Counted from the first letter of the stretch, positions 1 to 12,625 are shown. The stretch is DNA of 64,000 bases from Hevea brasiliensis (GCF_030052815.1 NC_079499.1:105434480-105498479); one strand, 5' to 3'. Translations and numbers: made by a program. The notes: a model not told the origin generated them from the sequence alone.

Positions 1-1156
1 TTGAAGCTTCAAATATGAGAAGAGAGAATAGTGTGGATTGGGACCCAAGCATTCATATCCATCTCTGCTCCATAATAGTCAAAGCACATAAACTAGGGAT
101 AGGAAATTACTTACCCAAATCAAACTCTGCTTCATTATTGACAGAAAATTACTTACCCAAGTCAAATTAAAGTACAAATTCAGAGAGTTATGTCTGCTCT
201 GCACCCAAATCTAACTCTGCTCCGTCTCTGCTCGTGGTATTCACAATCTGGTGTTGAATCAAGCTATTAATGGTTGCAGAGCAAGTTCATACAACCTCCA
301 TGGTAGCCACAAAATGTGGAAACAATTCCGGAACTATGACAAATCTGGAACTATGTGAATCGAATGTTCTAAGTTTCATCTTTGAAAACCTTCGATTTGC
401 TTCTCCCTTCAAAAACTAATGCAATTGTCCAAAATTGTGGCTCTACAAATGATTAGATGCAATGAAAGGGCTGGGTTGCTTTGATCGTCATTGGAATCGC
501 TGGAAACAAAGGTTGTAGTGACTGGTTGTCTTCTTCGTCTTCTTTAGTTCTCGAAGGCAAAGAATGGATTTAATTTTTGTTTTTGCTTTTCTTTTTCCAG
601 CTGAAAATATATCCTTTAGTTTAATTCTCATTTAACATCGTGTATAAAGCAAACGCTTAACTACTGTAAAGAAGTTCTCAATGTAAATAAATAAATAAAA
701 GTTCAAGGATGCAAATTGATGAAATAAATCTATGGGGGATTCCATAAAATAGAAAAGTTCAGAGACCAAATAATGTGTTTTGCCAAACTAAAAAACAATT
801 AGGTATTGTAAATATGATTCTTTAAAAATCACTGTACTATTATACTATTTCATTACCTTTTTTAGTTAATAATTGGTTATTGCTTTTTTTTTTTAATATT
901 CTTTTGACATTTTGATTTTAAGATGAGCAGTATAACTAAAATTTTCTAAGTATGCTTTCTTCTATTTGTGCTAATATAATATGTTGAAAATTGTACTCGT
1001 TTACTTCATTATACCCGAGGAGGTTATGACAAAATTTGTTACCCTAATGTTACTTGACAGTTGACACTTGATTATGCTGACCCTTTATTTTTTTTAAAGC
1101 TTGATTTGGTTCCATTTATGTCAGGAATTAGAGCAAGTTGTATTTTGTTTGTGCAG
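1..1156. other. Non-coding flank, probably intron of the left-edge gene
   Basis: AT-rich sequence without a convincing coding exon or transposon domain. If the small exon at 1157 is real, this is the intron preceding it and the 5' part of the gene lies off the left edge. A pair of similar phrases built on 'acttacccaa' occurs near 110 and 152, but I could not assign them to a known repeat. Confidence 0.4.
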
Positions 1157-1189
1157 GATCAAAATGGACAATTGCAAATTGCTGATGAT
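1157..1189 (+). CDS. Possible small internal exon of an unrecognised gene
   Basis: Thirty-three bases are bounded by a good acceptor (TTTGTGCAG) and a good donor (GTAAGC). They read open in phase 0 as DQNGQLQIADD. The terminal exons at 14196 and 14402 also read in phase 0, so the three could splice together in frame. The exon is very short and the call rests only on splice-site quality and phase. No family was recognised. Confidence 0.3.
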
Positions 1190-2275
1190 GTAAGCATCAT
1201 ACATTTAGGGTTAATGATAAAAAAAAATTTGAATCTTTGATCCAATTTGCAGTTATGGCCACTTATTTTAATTTTTTTTTTCAATTATATAATCAAATTT
1301 TCATATTGGTATCAATTGTAGCCAAACTTGGAAGGATATGTGCAACAGCTCTCCATCTGCTTGGATGGCATATGTTTATTTGCAAAAGTTTTACGTAAAC
1401 TATTTAATGGGACAAATAGAGTAGAGAGAGTGTGGTGGAAAAAATTAGAATAATTTTTTTAGCCTTTTCTTTATGTAAAAATTTTTTTTAAAAAATAATT
1501 TGTTAAAAAATAAATTATTTTTTAAATGAAATAAACTGTTGTGGGGTATTACACTCAAATATACCATATCATATTTCATATGCTAATGTAAAAAGTTTTT
1601 GAATAAAATATGTCATGTTAGCAATTTTAGAGTTTTTATGTATGCCTTTAGCAGTTTGGCTACGATTGATATCAATGTGAAAGATTGTATATGTAACTGA
1701 CAAAATTAAACTATTGGTTATAACTCAGAATTTGAGAAAAGAATTGGAATTTTTGGGTCATTGATCCTACATATTATCAAATAACTTGTTTGCCATTTTA
1801 TTTCCTCTAATTTTCCTTATGCTATATTACGAATGAGCTCTCTAATTTGAATTTTGATGATACATGGCAAAGTAGAAAGTAACATTAAGCAAAGGCATAC
1901 ATACTTTTTCTCCCAAAACTGTATCTTGTACTTTCTGCATTGTAGCATATGGCATATACGTGCAATCGTGTATAGCAAGCGGCATTGATGAAAAGCCATG
2001 AACATCCATGTCTAGTTACTTTGATATGTTATACTTGCTTACTACTTCATTGATGGTTAATTGGTTAAATATTTTGAACTTGTGAGAAATGTTGTTGTTG
2101 TGAATGTTGCATCTATATATACTAGATCAAGTAAATAGATTGCTAAAGTTTTGGTGTTTGGATAGGACAATGTGGGACTAAACAAGATAGGGCAATCCAT
2201 CACAAGACAAGTAATTATATATTGTTCCATGTTATGTTTGATGTAAATTAGACAAGGTAAAACAAAACATGTAAC
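1190..2275. other. AT-rich intron sequence before the LINE
   Basis: No coding signal was seen. It holds long A/T runs (around 1440-1530). From about 2155 a stretch rich in 'gggac' and 'ggcaatcc' phrases resembles sequence on the far side of the LINE near 6090-6190, so the LINE may have landed in an older repeat. Confidence 0.4.
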
Positions 2276-2679
2276 TCCGCCTAAGTAGTTTGCGCTTAGC
2301 CGGTCCCAAGCTCGAATAAAGGAGGAGAGCTGCAGTAAGTGACAACCAGCATAAAAATTTCGTCACACCTTATGATATGAATTCAAATGATATAAACGTT
2401 GGGGCGTCCTCTACTTACGACCAGCTACATTGGAGCCCGGGTGTAGTGAGAAATATGCAAGGGTGTAGGGTGTTCACCTAAAGCGACGCGCCATACCGGC
2501 GCTCGAGTGTAGTATTAAGTGAGCAAGGGTTCCCACATCATGGACGGGCGTGGGTAAAGAAGTTAGTCCATAGGACATATAGTAAAATAGATAGTGGAAC
2601 AGAACACAAGATAGACATAGAAAACAATAGAAGATATCATAGAAGGAGACCAATTAGGAAGGAACAGGATAGGAGGAGG

Positions 2680-5324
2680 ATCAGGGTTGGTACTTGGAAT
2701 GTTGGATCACTTTCAAGAAAATTAATGGAGTTTGTGGATACCTTGGAAAGGAGGAGGGTGAGTATTGCTTGTATTCAGGAGACTAAATGGGTAGGAGAGA
2801 AAAGTAAGGAAGTAGGTAATTCAGGGTACAAATTGTGATTTACCGGAAATGAGAGAAGTAAGAACGGAGTGGGCCTAATCATAGACAGGACATTGAAAGA
2901 CGCTATAATAGCTGTGAAAAGAGTAGGAGATAGAATTATACTAGTAAAGGTAGTACTAGAATGAGAAATAATAAATGTAGTTAGTACTTATGCCCCACAA
3001 ATAGGACTAGATAGTGAGAGTAAACAAATGTTTTGAGAAAATATAGATGATTTAATGCAAAGTATGCCGAATAAAGAGAATGTTTTCATTGGTGGAGATT
3101 TGAATGGACATGTAGGAAGTGATAGGCAAGGTTATGAGAATGTTTATGGAGGTTTTGGTTTTGGCGGTCGAAATGAGGAGGGGAAATACATCTTGGATTT
3201 TGCTATGGCATATGACCTAATATTAGCAAATACCTACTTTATAAAAAGAGAGTCACATTTAGTGACTTTCAAAAGTGAGTAACATAGAAGCCAACAAGTC
3301 AACATCGGTTAGTGGTCTTGGATGTCAAGTTTAGAAATAATTCAAGTAAGGTCAGAAGAAATAGTGTAGTTCGAACAAAGTGGTGGGAGTTCAAAGGAGT
3401 AAAACAAGTGAAGTTCAAAAATGAGCTTCTCGAGTCCGAAACATGGAAGCTGGATATGGAGGCCAATGATATGTAGATATAGATAGCATCAAAGATTATA
3501 GAAGTAGCTAGAAAAGTACTTGGAGAGTCTAAAGGATATGGACCACCCGTAAAAGAGAGATGGTGGTGGAATGAGGAAGTACAAAAGGCAGTGAAGAGAA
3601 AAAGGGAATGGTATGAGAAATTACCTAAATGTGATAATAATGAGGCATATGAACAGTACAAGATAGCAAAGAAAGAGGCAAAAATGGCAATTAGTCAAGC
3701 AAGAGCATAAGCTTTTGAAAAGTTATATGAGAAACTTGGAACTAAAGAAAGGGAGAAAGATATTTATAGATTAATAAGGAGGAGAGAAATGAAATGTCAA
3801 GATCTCAATCAAGTTAGGTGCATTAAGGATAAAGAAGGAAATGTGTTGATGAAAGATGAGGACATTAAAGAAAGATGGAGAAATTATTTTAATGATCTCT
3901 TTAATAATAGTCAAAATGGTAATAGCGTGAATATAGACTATAGAACAATAGAAAAGAATGTGAATTATACTAGAAGGATTAGATCTTTAGAAGTAAAGGA
4001 AGCACTTAAGTGAATGAAAGTGGGTAAAGCCTGTGGACCCGATGGAATACCAATTGAAGTGTGTAAGTGTTTGGGAGATATGAGAGTGGTATAGTTAACT
4101 AAATTATTTAATAAGATTCTAAACTCAAAGAAAATGCCTGATGAATGGAGGAGGAGTATTTTAGTACCTATTTTAAAAAATAAGGGAGACATACAGAGTT
4201 GCTCGAACTATAGGGGAATTAAACTCATGAGCCATACTATGAAGTTGTGGAGCATCGACTACGTCATAATACTTCTATCTCTCTCAATCAATTTGGCTTT
4301 ATGCCCGGTCGTTCAACTATGGAAGCGATATTTCTCATTAGAACTTTGATGGAGAAATATAGAGATGTGAAGAAAGATCTACACATGATTTTTATTGATT
4401 TGGAGAAGGCTTATGATAGTGTTCCAAGAAATGTCTTATGGAGTGTGTTAGAACAAAAGAGGGTATTTATTAGGTACATACAAGTGTTGAAAGATATGTA
4501 TGAAGGAGCAAATACCATTGTGCGCACAGTGGGAGGGGACACGAGATTTTCCGATCTCAATTGGATTACACCAAGGATCAGCTACAAGCCCTTACCTTTT
4601 TACATTAGCTTTAGATGAATTGACGAAACATATACAAGAGAGTATTCCTTGGTGTATGATGTTTGCGGATGATATTGTTCTGATAAATGAGACGCAAGAA
4701 GGAGTCAGTAGAAAGCTAGAGCTTTGGAGAAGTACTCTAGAGTCAAAGGGCTTTAAGTTAAGTAGAACGAAGACAGAATACGTGCATTGCAAGTTCAGTG
4801 AAGGCCAAACTGGTGATAGGGAAGGAGTTAGTTTGGATGGAGTGGTACTGTCCCAAAGTAATCACTTTAAATATCTCGGCTCAGTCCTTCAAGTATATGG
4901 GGGATGTGAGGAGGATGTTAGTTATAGGATTAAAGCCGGATGGTTGAAGTGGAGACGTGCCATGGGAGTTTTATGTGATCGTAAGATTCCCAATAAGTTG
5001 AAAGGAAAATTTTACTGTACAGCCATACGACCGGCTATGTTATATGGTAGTGAGTGTTGGGCACTGAAGGAGTTGTATGCGTCTTAGATAAGAGTTGCTG
5101 AGATGAGAATGTTAAGGTGGATGAGTGGCCATACTAGACTAGATAAAGTCCGTAATGAGAGTATTAGAGAAAAGATAGGAGTGGTGCCAATTGAGGATAA
5201 GTTGAGAGAAGGGAGATTGAGGTGGTTTGGTCATGTGAAGCGTAGACATACGGAGGCTCCAGTTAGACAAGTAGAGCATATTAGGTTAGAGGATAGAAAG
5301 AAAAAAATGGTAGACCTAAATTGA
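2680..5324 (+). pseudogene. RTE LINE endonuclease-reverse transcriptase ORF, broken
   Basis: The endonuclease part (about 2680-3290) starts with IRVGTWNVGS, continues through CIQETKW and NGVGLIID, and has the catalytic-type motif GGDLNGHVG near 3090. The RT part (about 4016-4960) shows GPDGIPIE, NYRGIKLMSH, DLEKAYDSVPR and the catalytic FADDIVL near 4665. A C-terminal segment (about 5103-5250) reads [11 protein letters not shown], a hallmark of plant RTE proteins. Stops fall at about 2838, 2963, 3034, 4012 and 4093. A frameshift near 4570 moves the RT from one frame to another. Together these rule out a functional protein. Confidence 0.85.
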
Positions 5325-5450
5325 CTTGGAGGAGAGTAGTACAACATTACCTAGAATCATTACACATTTCTGAGGATTTAACCCAAAATCGTTTAGAATG
5401 GAGAAAGCGAATCCATATAGCTGACCCTAAATTTTTGGGATAAAGGCTTA

Positions 5451-5474
5451 GTTGAGTTGAGTTGAGTTGAGTTG
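5451..5474 (+). repeat. GTTGA pentamer tail of the LINE
   Basis: About five tandem copies of GTTGA end the element, directly after 'ataaaggctta'. This is the expected 3' tail of an RTE insertion and fixes its right boundary. Confidence 0.8.
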
Positions 5475-6375
5475 TACTTTAATATAAAAATAAATTATTT
5501 TCATTCATTTAATTTAAATGTTAGCCCCATCACTAGCTGAGATATTTACGCCAAATCACCAATGACCACCTGTCTTTGTCACCATCATTCTAACCTCTAG
5601 TGTTTTATTTTGTTAACATAACCTTCTCTTTTCTATTTCTATTAAGTGTTTTTTGGCCATTGAGCAGCAAATGCTGTGCATATCCTTTTTCATAAATTAT
5701 GATCATTTTTTATAATTTTTATTAATATTTATAAGTATACCCTATGTTTTTAATATTTACATGTTTCTCATATTTTTGAGAAATTAGAAGACCTAAATTT
5801 TTTAGTAGCCATACAAATTATAATTGTTTCTAAAATTTTTATACAAAAATTAATATTTATGAATATATGCCTATATTTTTAATATTTACATGTTTCCTCA
5901 TATTTTTATTTCCTATATTTTCAGAAATATTGTTTATATATGTCCATTTCCGCATTTTTGTTTCCATACTACATAGGTGAAGGCAATTTTCATTTGGAAT
6001 AAAGGGCATTCTTGAAATGAGAAGTTGTCGATTTTGTCCTATGGAATGGACAAGTTTTCCCCTAATTGACTAAAAAAGAATAATTGTGGATGGGACATGA
6101 TGTGAACATGCCTATCGTCCTTCGCATGTACATGCCGAAAACTTCATGTCCCATCCTATCACATCCATCTAGTGTATCAAATGCATCCTAATAAGTTATT
6201 CAAATAATGCCTCAATAATTTGTATTGGTGTTATACGTTGAAATATTCATACCAAGTTGAGAATGAAAGGATTAATATTTGTATGTGATCATCTCTCTTG
6301 TACATTGTACCAACAAATGACAATGGAAAAAAAATCCAAAAAATTTGATAATGCATTGCTAGAATACTTTGAGTT
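5475..6375. other. AT-rich intron sequence with a short direct repeat
   Basis: No gene was seen. Two similar stretches of roughly 70 bases (about 5709-5780 and 5838-5910) share 'taatatttacatgtttc' followed by a 'tcatattttt' phrase, which is a diverged direct repeat. The end of the interval (6090-6190) carries 'cccatcctatcacatcc', resembling the left flank of the LINE in inverted sense. Confidence 0.4.
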
Positions 6376-6380
6376 AAGCC
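6376..6380. repeat. Target-site duplication AAGCC, left copy
   Basis: The five bases AAGCC precede the left Copia LTR and recur exactly after the right LTR at 11180-11184. Confidence 0.85.
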
Positions 6381-6552
6381 TGTAGAAAGAGATGATTCTC
6401 ATTGATTTCAATTAATCTGTACATGGGTATATATATACAATTGATTCCTATAATTGTGTTCTAAGGAAGAAATCCTAAATAAGAAATCCTGAATAGAAAT
6501 ATAGAATACAGAATATACAGAGAAATAATATAGTGATTGACTTTCCATAACA
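6381..6552 (-). repeat. Copia 3' LTR
   Basis: This 172-bp terminal repeat begins TGTAGAAAGAG and ends CATAACA on the + strand, and it pairs with 11002-11179. The polypurine tract (CTCCCCCTC on the + strand, 6553-6561) is immediately adjacent, which identifies it as the 3' LTR of a minus-strand element. Confidence 0.93.
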
Positions 6553-6559
6553 CTCCCCC

Positions 6560-9500
6560 TCAAGTTGGAGCATAGATGTTAATCATGCCCAACTTGTTAC
6601 AAATGTAGTCAATCCTAGCTCCATTCAGAGTTTTTGTGAAAATATCTCCTAACTGCTCTCCAGTTTTGATGTGTCCTGTTGAGATGATCTGTTGTTGAAT
6701 CTTTTCACGAATAAAGTGACAATCAATCTCAATATGTTTGGTCCGCTCATGAAACACCGGATTAGAAGCAATATGAAGAGCAACTTGATTATCACACCAC
6801 AATTTCGCAGGCAGGGAGGTCTTAAAACCTATCTCATCTAGTAATTGAAGTATTCACATTACCTCACATACTGATTGTGCCATGGCTCTGTATTCGGATT
6901 CAGCACTAGATCGAGAAACTACATTCTGCTTCTTGCTTCTCCAAGACACCAAATTTCCTCCAATAAAAACGCAATATCCAGTAGTTGACCTCCTGTCAAC
7001 CTTAGATCCAGCCCAGTCGGCATCTAAAAAACATTCAACATTCAAATGCCCATGATTACCATATAGCAAACCTCTTCCTGGAGCGCCCTTCAGATAACAT
7101 AAGATTTGTTCCAAGGCTTTCTAATGAGCAACAGTTGGGGAAGACATAAACTAACTTACCACACTAACGGCATAAGCAATGTCAGGACGAGTGACTGTAA
7201 GGTAGTTCAATTTTCCTACCAATCTCCTGTATCTCTCTGGATCTTCAAACAACTCACTATTCCCTGCTAATAGTTGTAAAGTTGGAGTCATTGGTGCGCT
7301 ACAAGGCTTAGCACTTAATTTTCCTGTCTCTGTCAATAGATCGAGGACATATTTTCTTTGAGACAAGAAAATACCCTTCTTACTTCTCATAACTTCGATA
7401 CCCAAGAAATACTTTATCAATCCCAAGTCTTTGGTCTGAAACTGAGTTTGGAGGAAGGTTTTAAGAGATGAAATACCTACAGAGTCACTCCCAGTGATGA
7501 CAATGTTATCCACATAGACTACCAAGAGAATTAGACCAGCCTCAGATTGCCTATAAAATACTGAGTGATCACACTTACTCTTTTGCATACCAAATTCCTA
7601 TACTGCTTCACTGAATCTCCCAAACCATGCCATAGGATTTTGTTTCAAGCCATAAAGAGACTTCCGAAGCCTACAAACTTTACCCAACTCCCCCTGAGCA
7701 ACAAACCCAGGTGGTTGCTCCATATACACCTCCTCCTGAAGATCACCATGAAGGAAAGCATTCTTGATATCCAATTGATGCAGGGGCCAATCATATGTAG
7801 CTGCTAAAGAGATAAACAAGCGAATAGAAGTAAGTTTAGCTACAAGAGAAAAAGTATCAGAGTAATCAATCCCATATGTCTGAGCATATCCTTTTGCTAC
7901 AAGGCGTGCTTTTAACCTAGTCACAGAACCATCAGGATTTACCTTTACTGTAAATACCCATTTGCAACAAATAGCTTTCTTACCAGTGGGCAAAGTCAAT
8001 AGTTTCCATGTACCATTAGCATCTAAAGCCTCCATTTCCTCTTTCATAGCATCACACCAGCCAAGATGAGACAGTGCCTCACCAACAGTATTAGGGATAG
8101 GAACAGAGTCTAAAGAAGTAACAAAACACCGAGAACAAGAAGACAATTGATTATAAGAAACAAAAGAAGAGATAGGGTAAGTACATGAACGTTTACCTTT
8201 ACGAAGAGCAATGGGTAAGTCTAGATCAGAATCGTGATCAGTATGAGGTACAGGATCTCCCAACGAAGTAGCTGGTGGAGGATCTGAGTCAGGAATCTCC
8301 AATCTCTTGGAATAAACATGAACAACGGGAGGTCGAGTAGGTCTAGAGACAGAAGGAACAGGCTGTGGGAGAGGACTAGACATTGGTTGGACAGTTTATA
8401 TTAAGAGATCATCCTCCTCTCCCGGACTCTCATACATAGATGATGGAGGAAAAAATGGAGTGGACTCAAAAAATGTGACATCTGCAGAAACAAGATAACG
8501 ATTAAGAGTAGGAGAGAAACAACGGTACCCTTTTTGGAGCCTGGAGTACCCAAGGAAGACACATTTGAGAGATTTTGGATCCAATTTAGTAACCTGTGGA
8601 CGAACATCACGCACAAAACAGATACAACCAAAAATATGGGGTTCAATAGGGAACAAAGATTTTGTAGGAAACAAAGCAGTATAAGGAATATCCCCATTAA
8701 GGACAGAAGACGGCATACGATTGATCAAAAAACATGCTGTAGAAACTGCATCCACCCAAAAGTATTTAGGTACTTTCATTTGAAAAAGAAGAGCACGAGT
8801 TACCTCAAGAAGATGCCGATTTTTTCTTTCGGCCAGGCCATTTTGGGATGGGGTATCCACATAGGAAGACTGATGAAGAATGCCATTTTGTGTCATATAA
8901 GACTGAAATTGTGCTGAAAAGTATTCTTTGGCATTGTCACTTCTTAATATGCGCACAGAAATATTAAATTGAGTTTTGATTTCATTGCAAAATGCACAAA
9001 AGATAGAAAATAACTCGGAACGATTCTTCATTAAATATAACCAGGTAATACGAGAGTAATCATCAACAAAAGTAACAAAATAACGAAATTCAGTTTTAGA
9101 AGTAACAGAACAAGGACCCCAAACATCAGAATGAACTAACTCAAAAGGGAATGAAGCCCGTTTATTGATTCTAGACACAGAAGGCAAACGATGATGTTTT
9201 ACAAATTGACACAGACTCACATTCTAGTACTGGTAAGGACTGAAATTGAGGACACAGCTTCTTCATGGTAGACAAAGAAGGATGACCCAATCTACAATTA
9301 GCTTCAAGAGGTGTTAAGGTACTAGAGCAAACAAGCGACCGCGGTACATGATTTTCCAGAATGTAGAGACTACCTGACTTGCGTCCTCTACTAATAATCT
9401 GCTTCGTCGTAAGATCCTGAAACAAACACTGGTCAGGAAAAAAGAAAACAGAACAATTTAAGGTACGAGTAAGTTTACTAACAAAAAGTAGATTAAAAGA

Positions 9501-10720
9501 GAATTTTGATAGACACAAAACAGAAGACAAAGAAATTGACGAAGTCGGGTTCGCAGTTCCAGAACCCATGACACAAGAAGTAGAACCATCAGCTAAAGTA
9601 ACAGTAGAGGAAGTGAGATTAGACTGAAAAGCAGATAGAAGACTAGAATTACCTGTCATGTGATCTGTCACACCAGAATCAATAACCCATTTAAATGAGG
9701 AAGACACAAGGCATGTAGTGGATTTACCTGACTCAGCGATCGCAGTGACAGGGAAACTGGTAGGCTTTAGAGATGCCTGATACTGGGAAAATTGTGCAAA
9801 ATCCTCTGCAGATACCAAAATAGTTTTCTCAGAGGAAGATACTGTAGAATTTTCTGCTGCCATATTTGCCATCTGTAATTGCTGATTTTTCCTTTGAAGT
9901 TGCGGACAATTATATTTTGTATGGCCAGGCTCATGGCAATAATAACAAATGACTCCTCTTGAGTCCTGATTAGAACTAGCCTCTCCATTATGCTGATTAC
10001 TTCTGTTGCCTGTAATTCCTCCTCTACTTCCTCTTCTATTACCCTGTTGTCCATTTGGATTACGGCTAATAAGAGCACTACTGGCAAGCTGTGAAGATTG
10101 AGTACTCTCTGTACGAAAGACCCGTGTGAACGTTTCATGCAAAGAGGAAATCTCAGAACTGGAGAGAATCTGAGATTTAGCAGTCTCATACTCTGAAGGA
10201 AGGCCTGCAAGAAAACTCATAACAGCTAGTTGCTCCCGTTGGGCCTGCTGAACTTTCACATCAGGATTAAAAGGCAACAATACATTAAGTTCCTCATATA
10301 CCCGTTTAAAATCCATAAAATAAGCCGTGAGAGACTTATCCTCTTTCTCAGCATGGTAAAATGCCTTACAAACATCATAATACGGGAGATATTCCCTTTA
10401 TCAGAATACAGAAAATCTAAGTAATCCATCAATTCCTTAACAAATTCACAGTGATTAATTAAACTAATTACCTCACTATGAATCGAGTTCCGAAGCTGCA
10501 AAAACAACCGAGCATCCTCCTTTAGCCAAGTTTGTCGTGTATCATCAGTGGGTGGATCTTTAGTAAGGTGATCATCCTTATCAATGCTACGCAAATAGAC
10601 CATAACAGTCTTACTCCACTCCAGGTAATTCGAACCATTAAGTTTGTGTTCCGTGATCTTAGTCATCACCGGAATCACATCAGAAATAACATTCTTATTG
10701 TCTGCCATTTGTTGAGACAA
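6560..10720 (-). pseudogene. Copia gag-pol polyprotein, broken by frameshifts and stops
   Basis: From 10720 downward, a UBN2-type gag begins at MSQQMADNK. A zinc knuckle CYYCHEPGHTKYNC lies near 9950. The protease motif reads DSGVTDHMTG, against the usual DSGATDHM, near 9670. The integrase has VHSDVWGP, FVDDYSRITW and LRSDNAKEYF (9140-8930). The RT has WVFTVKVNPDG and LDIKNAFLHGDL (7950-7750). The active site reads YVDN near 7520 instead of YVDD. RNase H has DADWAGSKVDRRSTTGY and SSAESEYRA (7030-6880). The frame changes near 10385 and near 9220. In-frame stops fall at about 8396, 7598, 7120 and 6853. The mutated YVDD alone should abolish RT activity. Confidence 0.93.
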
Positions 10721-10989
10721 AGAAAACTAACCGAAACGCTAATCCAAAGTGCTTATAACAGCAAAATAACCCAAAATCACAAATCAAGCAAATACCGAAA
10801 TAGGATCTGAGAGCCAAACCTCAGAAGTCCTTTAATGGTATATTGGATCAGGCAACAGCACATAGTGGTGGAATGAGGGGATTGAGGCGACGCCGGCGAT
10901 GTTGTTCGGGGTCGAAACGGCCGGTCGGCGGCCAAGGTCTCTCCTAAGCTGGGTAGTGAGAACAAATAGTTATCCTAGATTGATGACCT

Positions 10990-11001
10990 GCTCTGATACC
11001 A
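10990..11001 (-). other. Copia primer binding site (tRNA-iMet type)
   Basis: The minus strand reads TGGTATCAGAGC directly after the 5' LTR, complementary to the 3' end of plant initiator tRNA-Met, the usual minus-strand DNA primer for plant Copia elements. Confidence 0.9.
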
Positions 11002-11179
11002 TGTAGAAAGAGACGATTCTCATTAATTTCAATTAATCTGTACATGGGTATATATATACAATTGATTCCTATAATTGTGTTCTACTAATTAGGAAGAAAA
11101 CCTAAATAAGAAATCCTAAATAGGAATGCAGAATACAGAATATACAGAGAAATAATATAGTGATTGACTTTCCATAACA
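11002..11179 (-). repeat. Copia 5' LTR
   Basis: This 178-bp terminal repeat pairs with 6381-6552. It carries an extra 6 bp near 11085 ('ctaatt'). It is followed by AAGCC (11180-11184), the second copy of the target duplication. Confidence 0.93.
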
Positions 11180-11184
11180 AAGCC

Positions 11185-11744
11185 GTTCAAGTTTTTTTGC
11201 AATGTGATTCTTAATTTGGGCAGTGTCAGTTTTTCCATTGTATATCTTATTTGCATAATGGTGAGCACCATTTCTTTATGCTTTGTTGGGGGAAAAATAT
11301 GTCTCAAAAAGAAGGGTGGAGGAGAAAATGATGGAATATAAAATGGTGGTGGTAGATTGTTCTTTTCTCTCCACCTGTTTGGGAAAAAGGTGGAAATGGG
11401 GGAGAAAATAACTTTCCCTAGTTTAGGAAAGTTATGAAGGTAGGGGAAAAAGATATTAAAGAAGTTGAAATGAGACTTTTGCAAACTGCAATGAGTTTGT
11501 GCTTACAAATAGAAAAAAGGCAAATGAGTAAAAATGATATAAACTTTAGGTTTTGACTCTTGAAGTTGGATTTCTCCTCATTTTCACCTCGAATTGGTGT
11601 GGTTTGTATGGTTTTTAAATAAAGGCCATTTTGTTATGTAACAGCTGTTATTTATAGGTTTTTAAAGAGGCAGTTATCTGTTACCATATTTTTTAAAGGC
11701 AGATTCTGAGTTGCATTGGTAACGGTAGGCTGTTACCTTAATAA
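11185..11744. other. Intron sequence between Copia and LINE fragment
   Basis: No gene was seen. From about 11630 to 11740 several phrases of the type 'gttacc' and 'gtaacag' occur, resembling the dispersed repeat at 12440-12625 and suggesting a related degraded copy. Confidence 0.35.
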
Positions 11745-12010
11745 TTCAACTCAACTCAACTCAACTAAACTCAATTCAACTAAGCCTTTATCTCAAAAAT
11801 TTGGAATTGGCTATATGGATTTTCTTTCTCCACTCTAAACAATTTTGGATTAAATCCTCGGGAATGTGTAATGCTTCTAGGTCATATTGTACTACTCTCC
11901 TTCAAGTCAGTTTTGGTCTATCCCTTATTTTCTTTCTATCCTCTAACCTAATGTGCTCCACTTGTCTAACTGGAGCCTCCGTATGTCTACGCTTCACATG
12001 TCCAAACCAC
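11745..12010 (-). mobile_element. 5'-truncated RTE LINE fragment
   Basis: Tandem TCAAC pentamers (11745-11780) are followed by a reverse-complement match to the 3' end of the LINE at 2276-5474: 'agcctttatctcaaaaattt', then the 'tatatggatt' and 'ccaaaccacttcaa' phrases. It covers only the last 250 or so bases of the element, a normal product of truncated LINE insertion. Confidence 0.8.
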
Positions 12011-12439
12011 TTCAATAATTCAGCCAATAAAAAAAAATATAGGCTATGTTTTCTTCAGTTTTTTTCATTCTCTGTATGTTCCAACTTTCCGACTAATGTT
12101 TTTATCACATTTTCTCTCAAAATTTCACCTAAACTTCTCCTTCTTTTTACAAATCTCTCCCTTATTCTTTTTTAGGTTAAGATCATCATGAATATTTCTA
12201 TTTTCCACTACTTATTCTTTTAAAAGTTGTGCATTATTTGTTTTTTTTTTTTTTTGCATATTTGTTGGAGAAAATTTTGTTTGATGTTAGATTTTTTTGT
12301 TAAAATAATAGTGTGAAGCATTTTTGCTCGATCTATAGGTTTATGTGTTTTTTTTTTCTAATTTAAACTATTTTCCAGAATTATTTTGCTAAAATACATT
12401 ATTAATTATAAAATTACATATAGTTTGATGTATTTATAC

Positions 12440-12625
12440 TTATTATATAGTTGTGTATTTTAGTTTTACTTGTATCTAGCGTTATCTACTCATTTCATGA
12501 GCTTTGCAAATTTTTCAAAAAAATTTGCGTAGCGCTTGGCCGTTACTGTTATGTTATGGCCGTTATAGGCCTATTTCTGTTACTTGCGGCTCTAACTGCA
12601 ATTTAAAACCATGGTGGTTAGTTTC
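12440..12625 (-). repeat. Dispersed repeat, inverted relative of 26005-26200
   Basis: The reverse complement of this stretch aligns with 26005-26200. The shared blocks are 'catggttt(t/c)aaat', 'aggcctataa(c/t)ggccata' and 'gcgctacgcaaa', followed by a similar T-rich or A-rich tail. No ORF is present. It is probably a non-autonomous DNA-transposon relic; the class is not known. Confidence 0.6.

Larger units (their letters stand above)
2276..5474 (+). mobile_element. RTE-type non-LTR retrotransposon (LINE), decayed
   Basis: A LINE-length unit has a GC-richer 5' leader (about 2276-2650), an apurinic-like endonuclease region, a reverse transcriptase region and a 3' end made of five tandem GTTGA-type pentamers (5451-5474). 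Such a short tandem 3' tail instead of poly(A), with an endonuclease plus RT and no RNase H seen, is typical of plant RTE elements. Many stops and frameshifts interrupt the reading frame, so the copy is dead. No clear target-site duplication was found, and the 5' boundary is approximate. Antisense relatives with the same pentamer tail occur at 11745 and 12798. Confidence 0.85.
6381..11179 (-). mobile_element. Copia LTR retrotransposon with matching target duplication
   Basis: A 4.8-kb element lies on the minus strand with short LTRs (172 and 178 bp), both TG...CA, flanked by the 5-bp duplication AAGCC. The PBS matches the tRNA-iMet 3' end (TGGTATCAGAGC) and abuts the 5' LTR at 11001. The polypurine tract GAGGGGGAG abuts the 3' LTR at 6553. 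Gene order is gag, protease, integrase, RT, RNase H, which is diagnostic for Copia. The LTRs differ by about 7 substitutions and one 6-bp indel, so the copy is moderately old. It sits in the predicted 13-kb intron, antisense to the gene. Confidence 0.95.
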
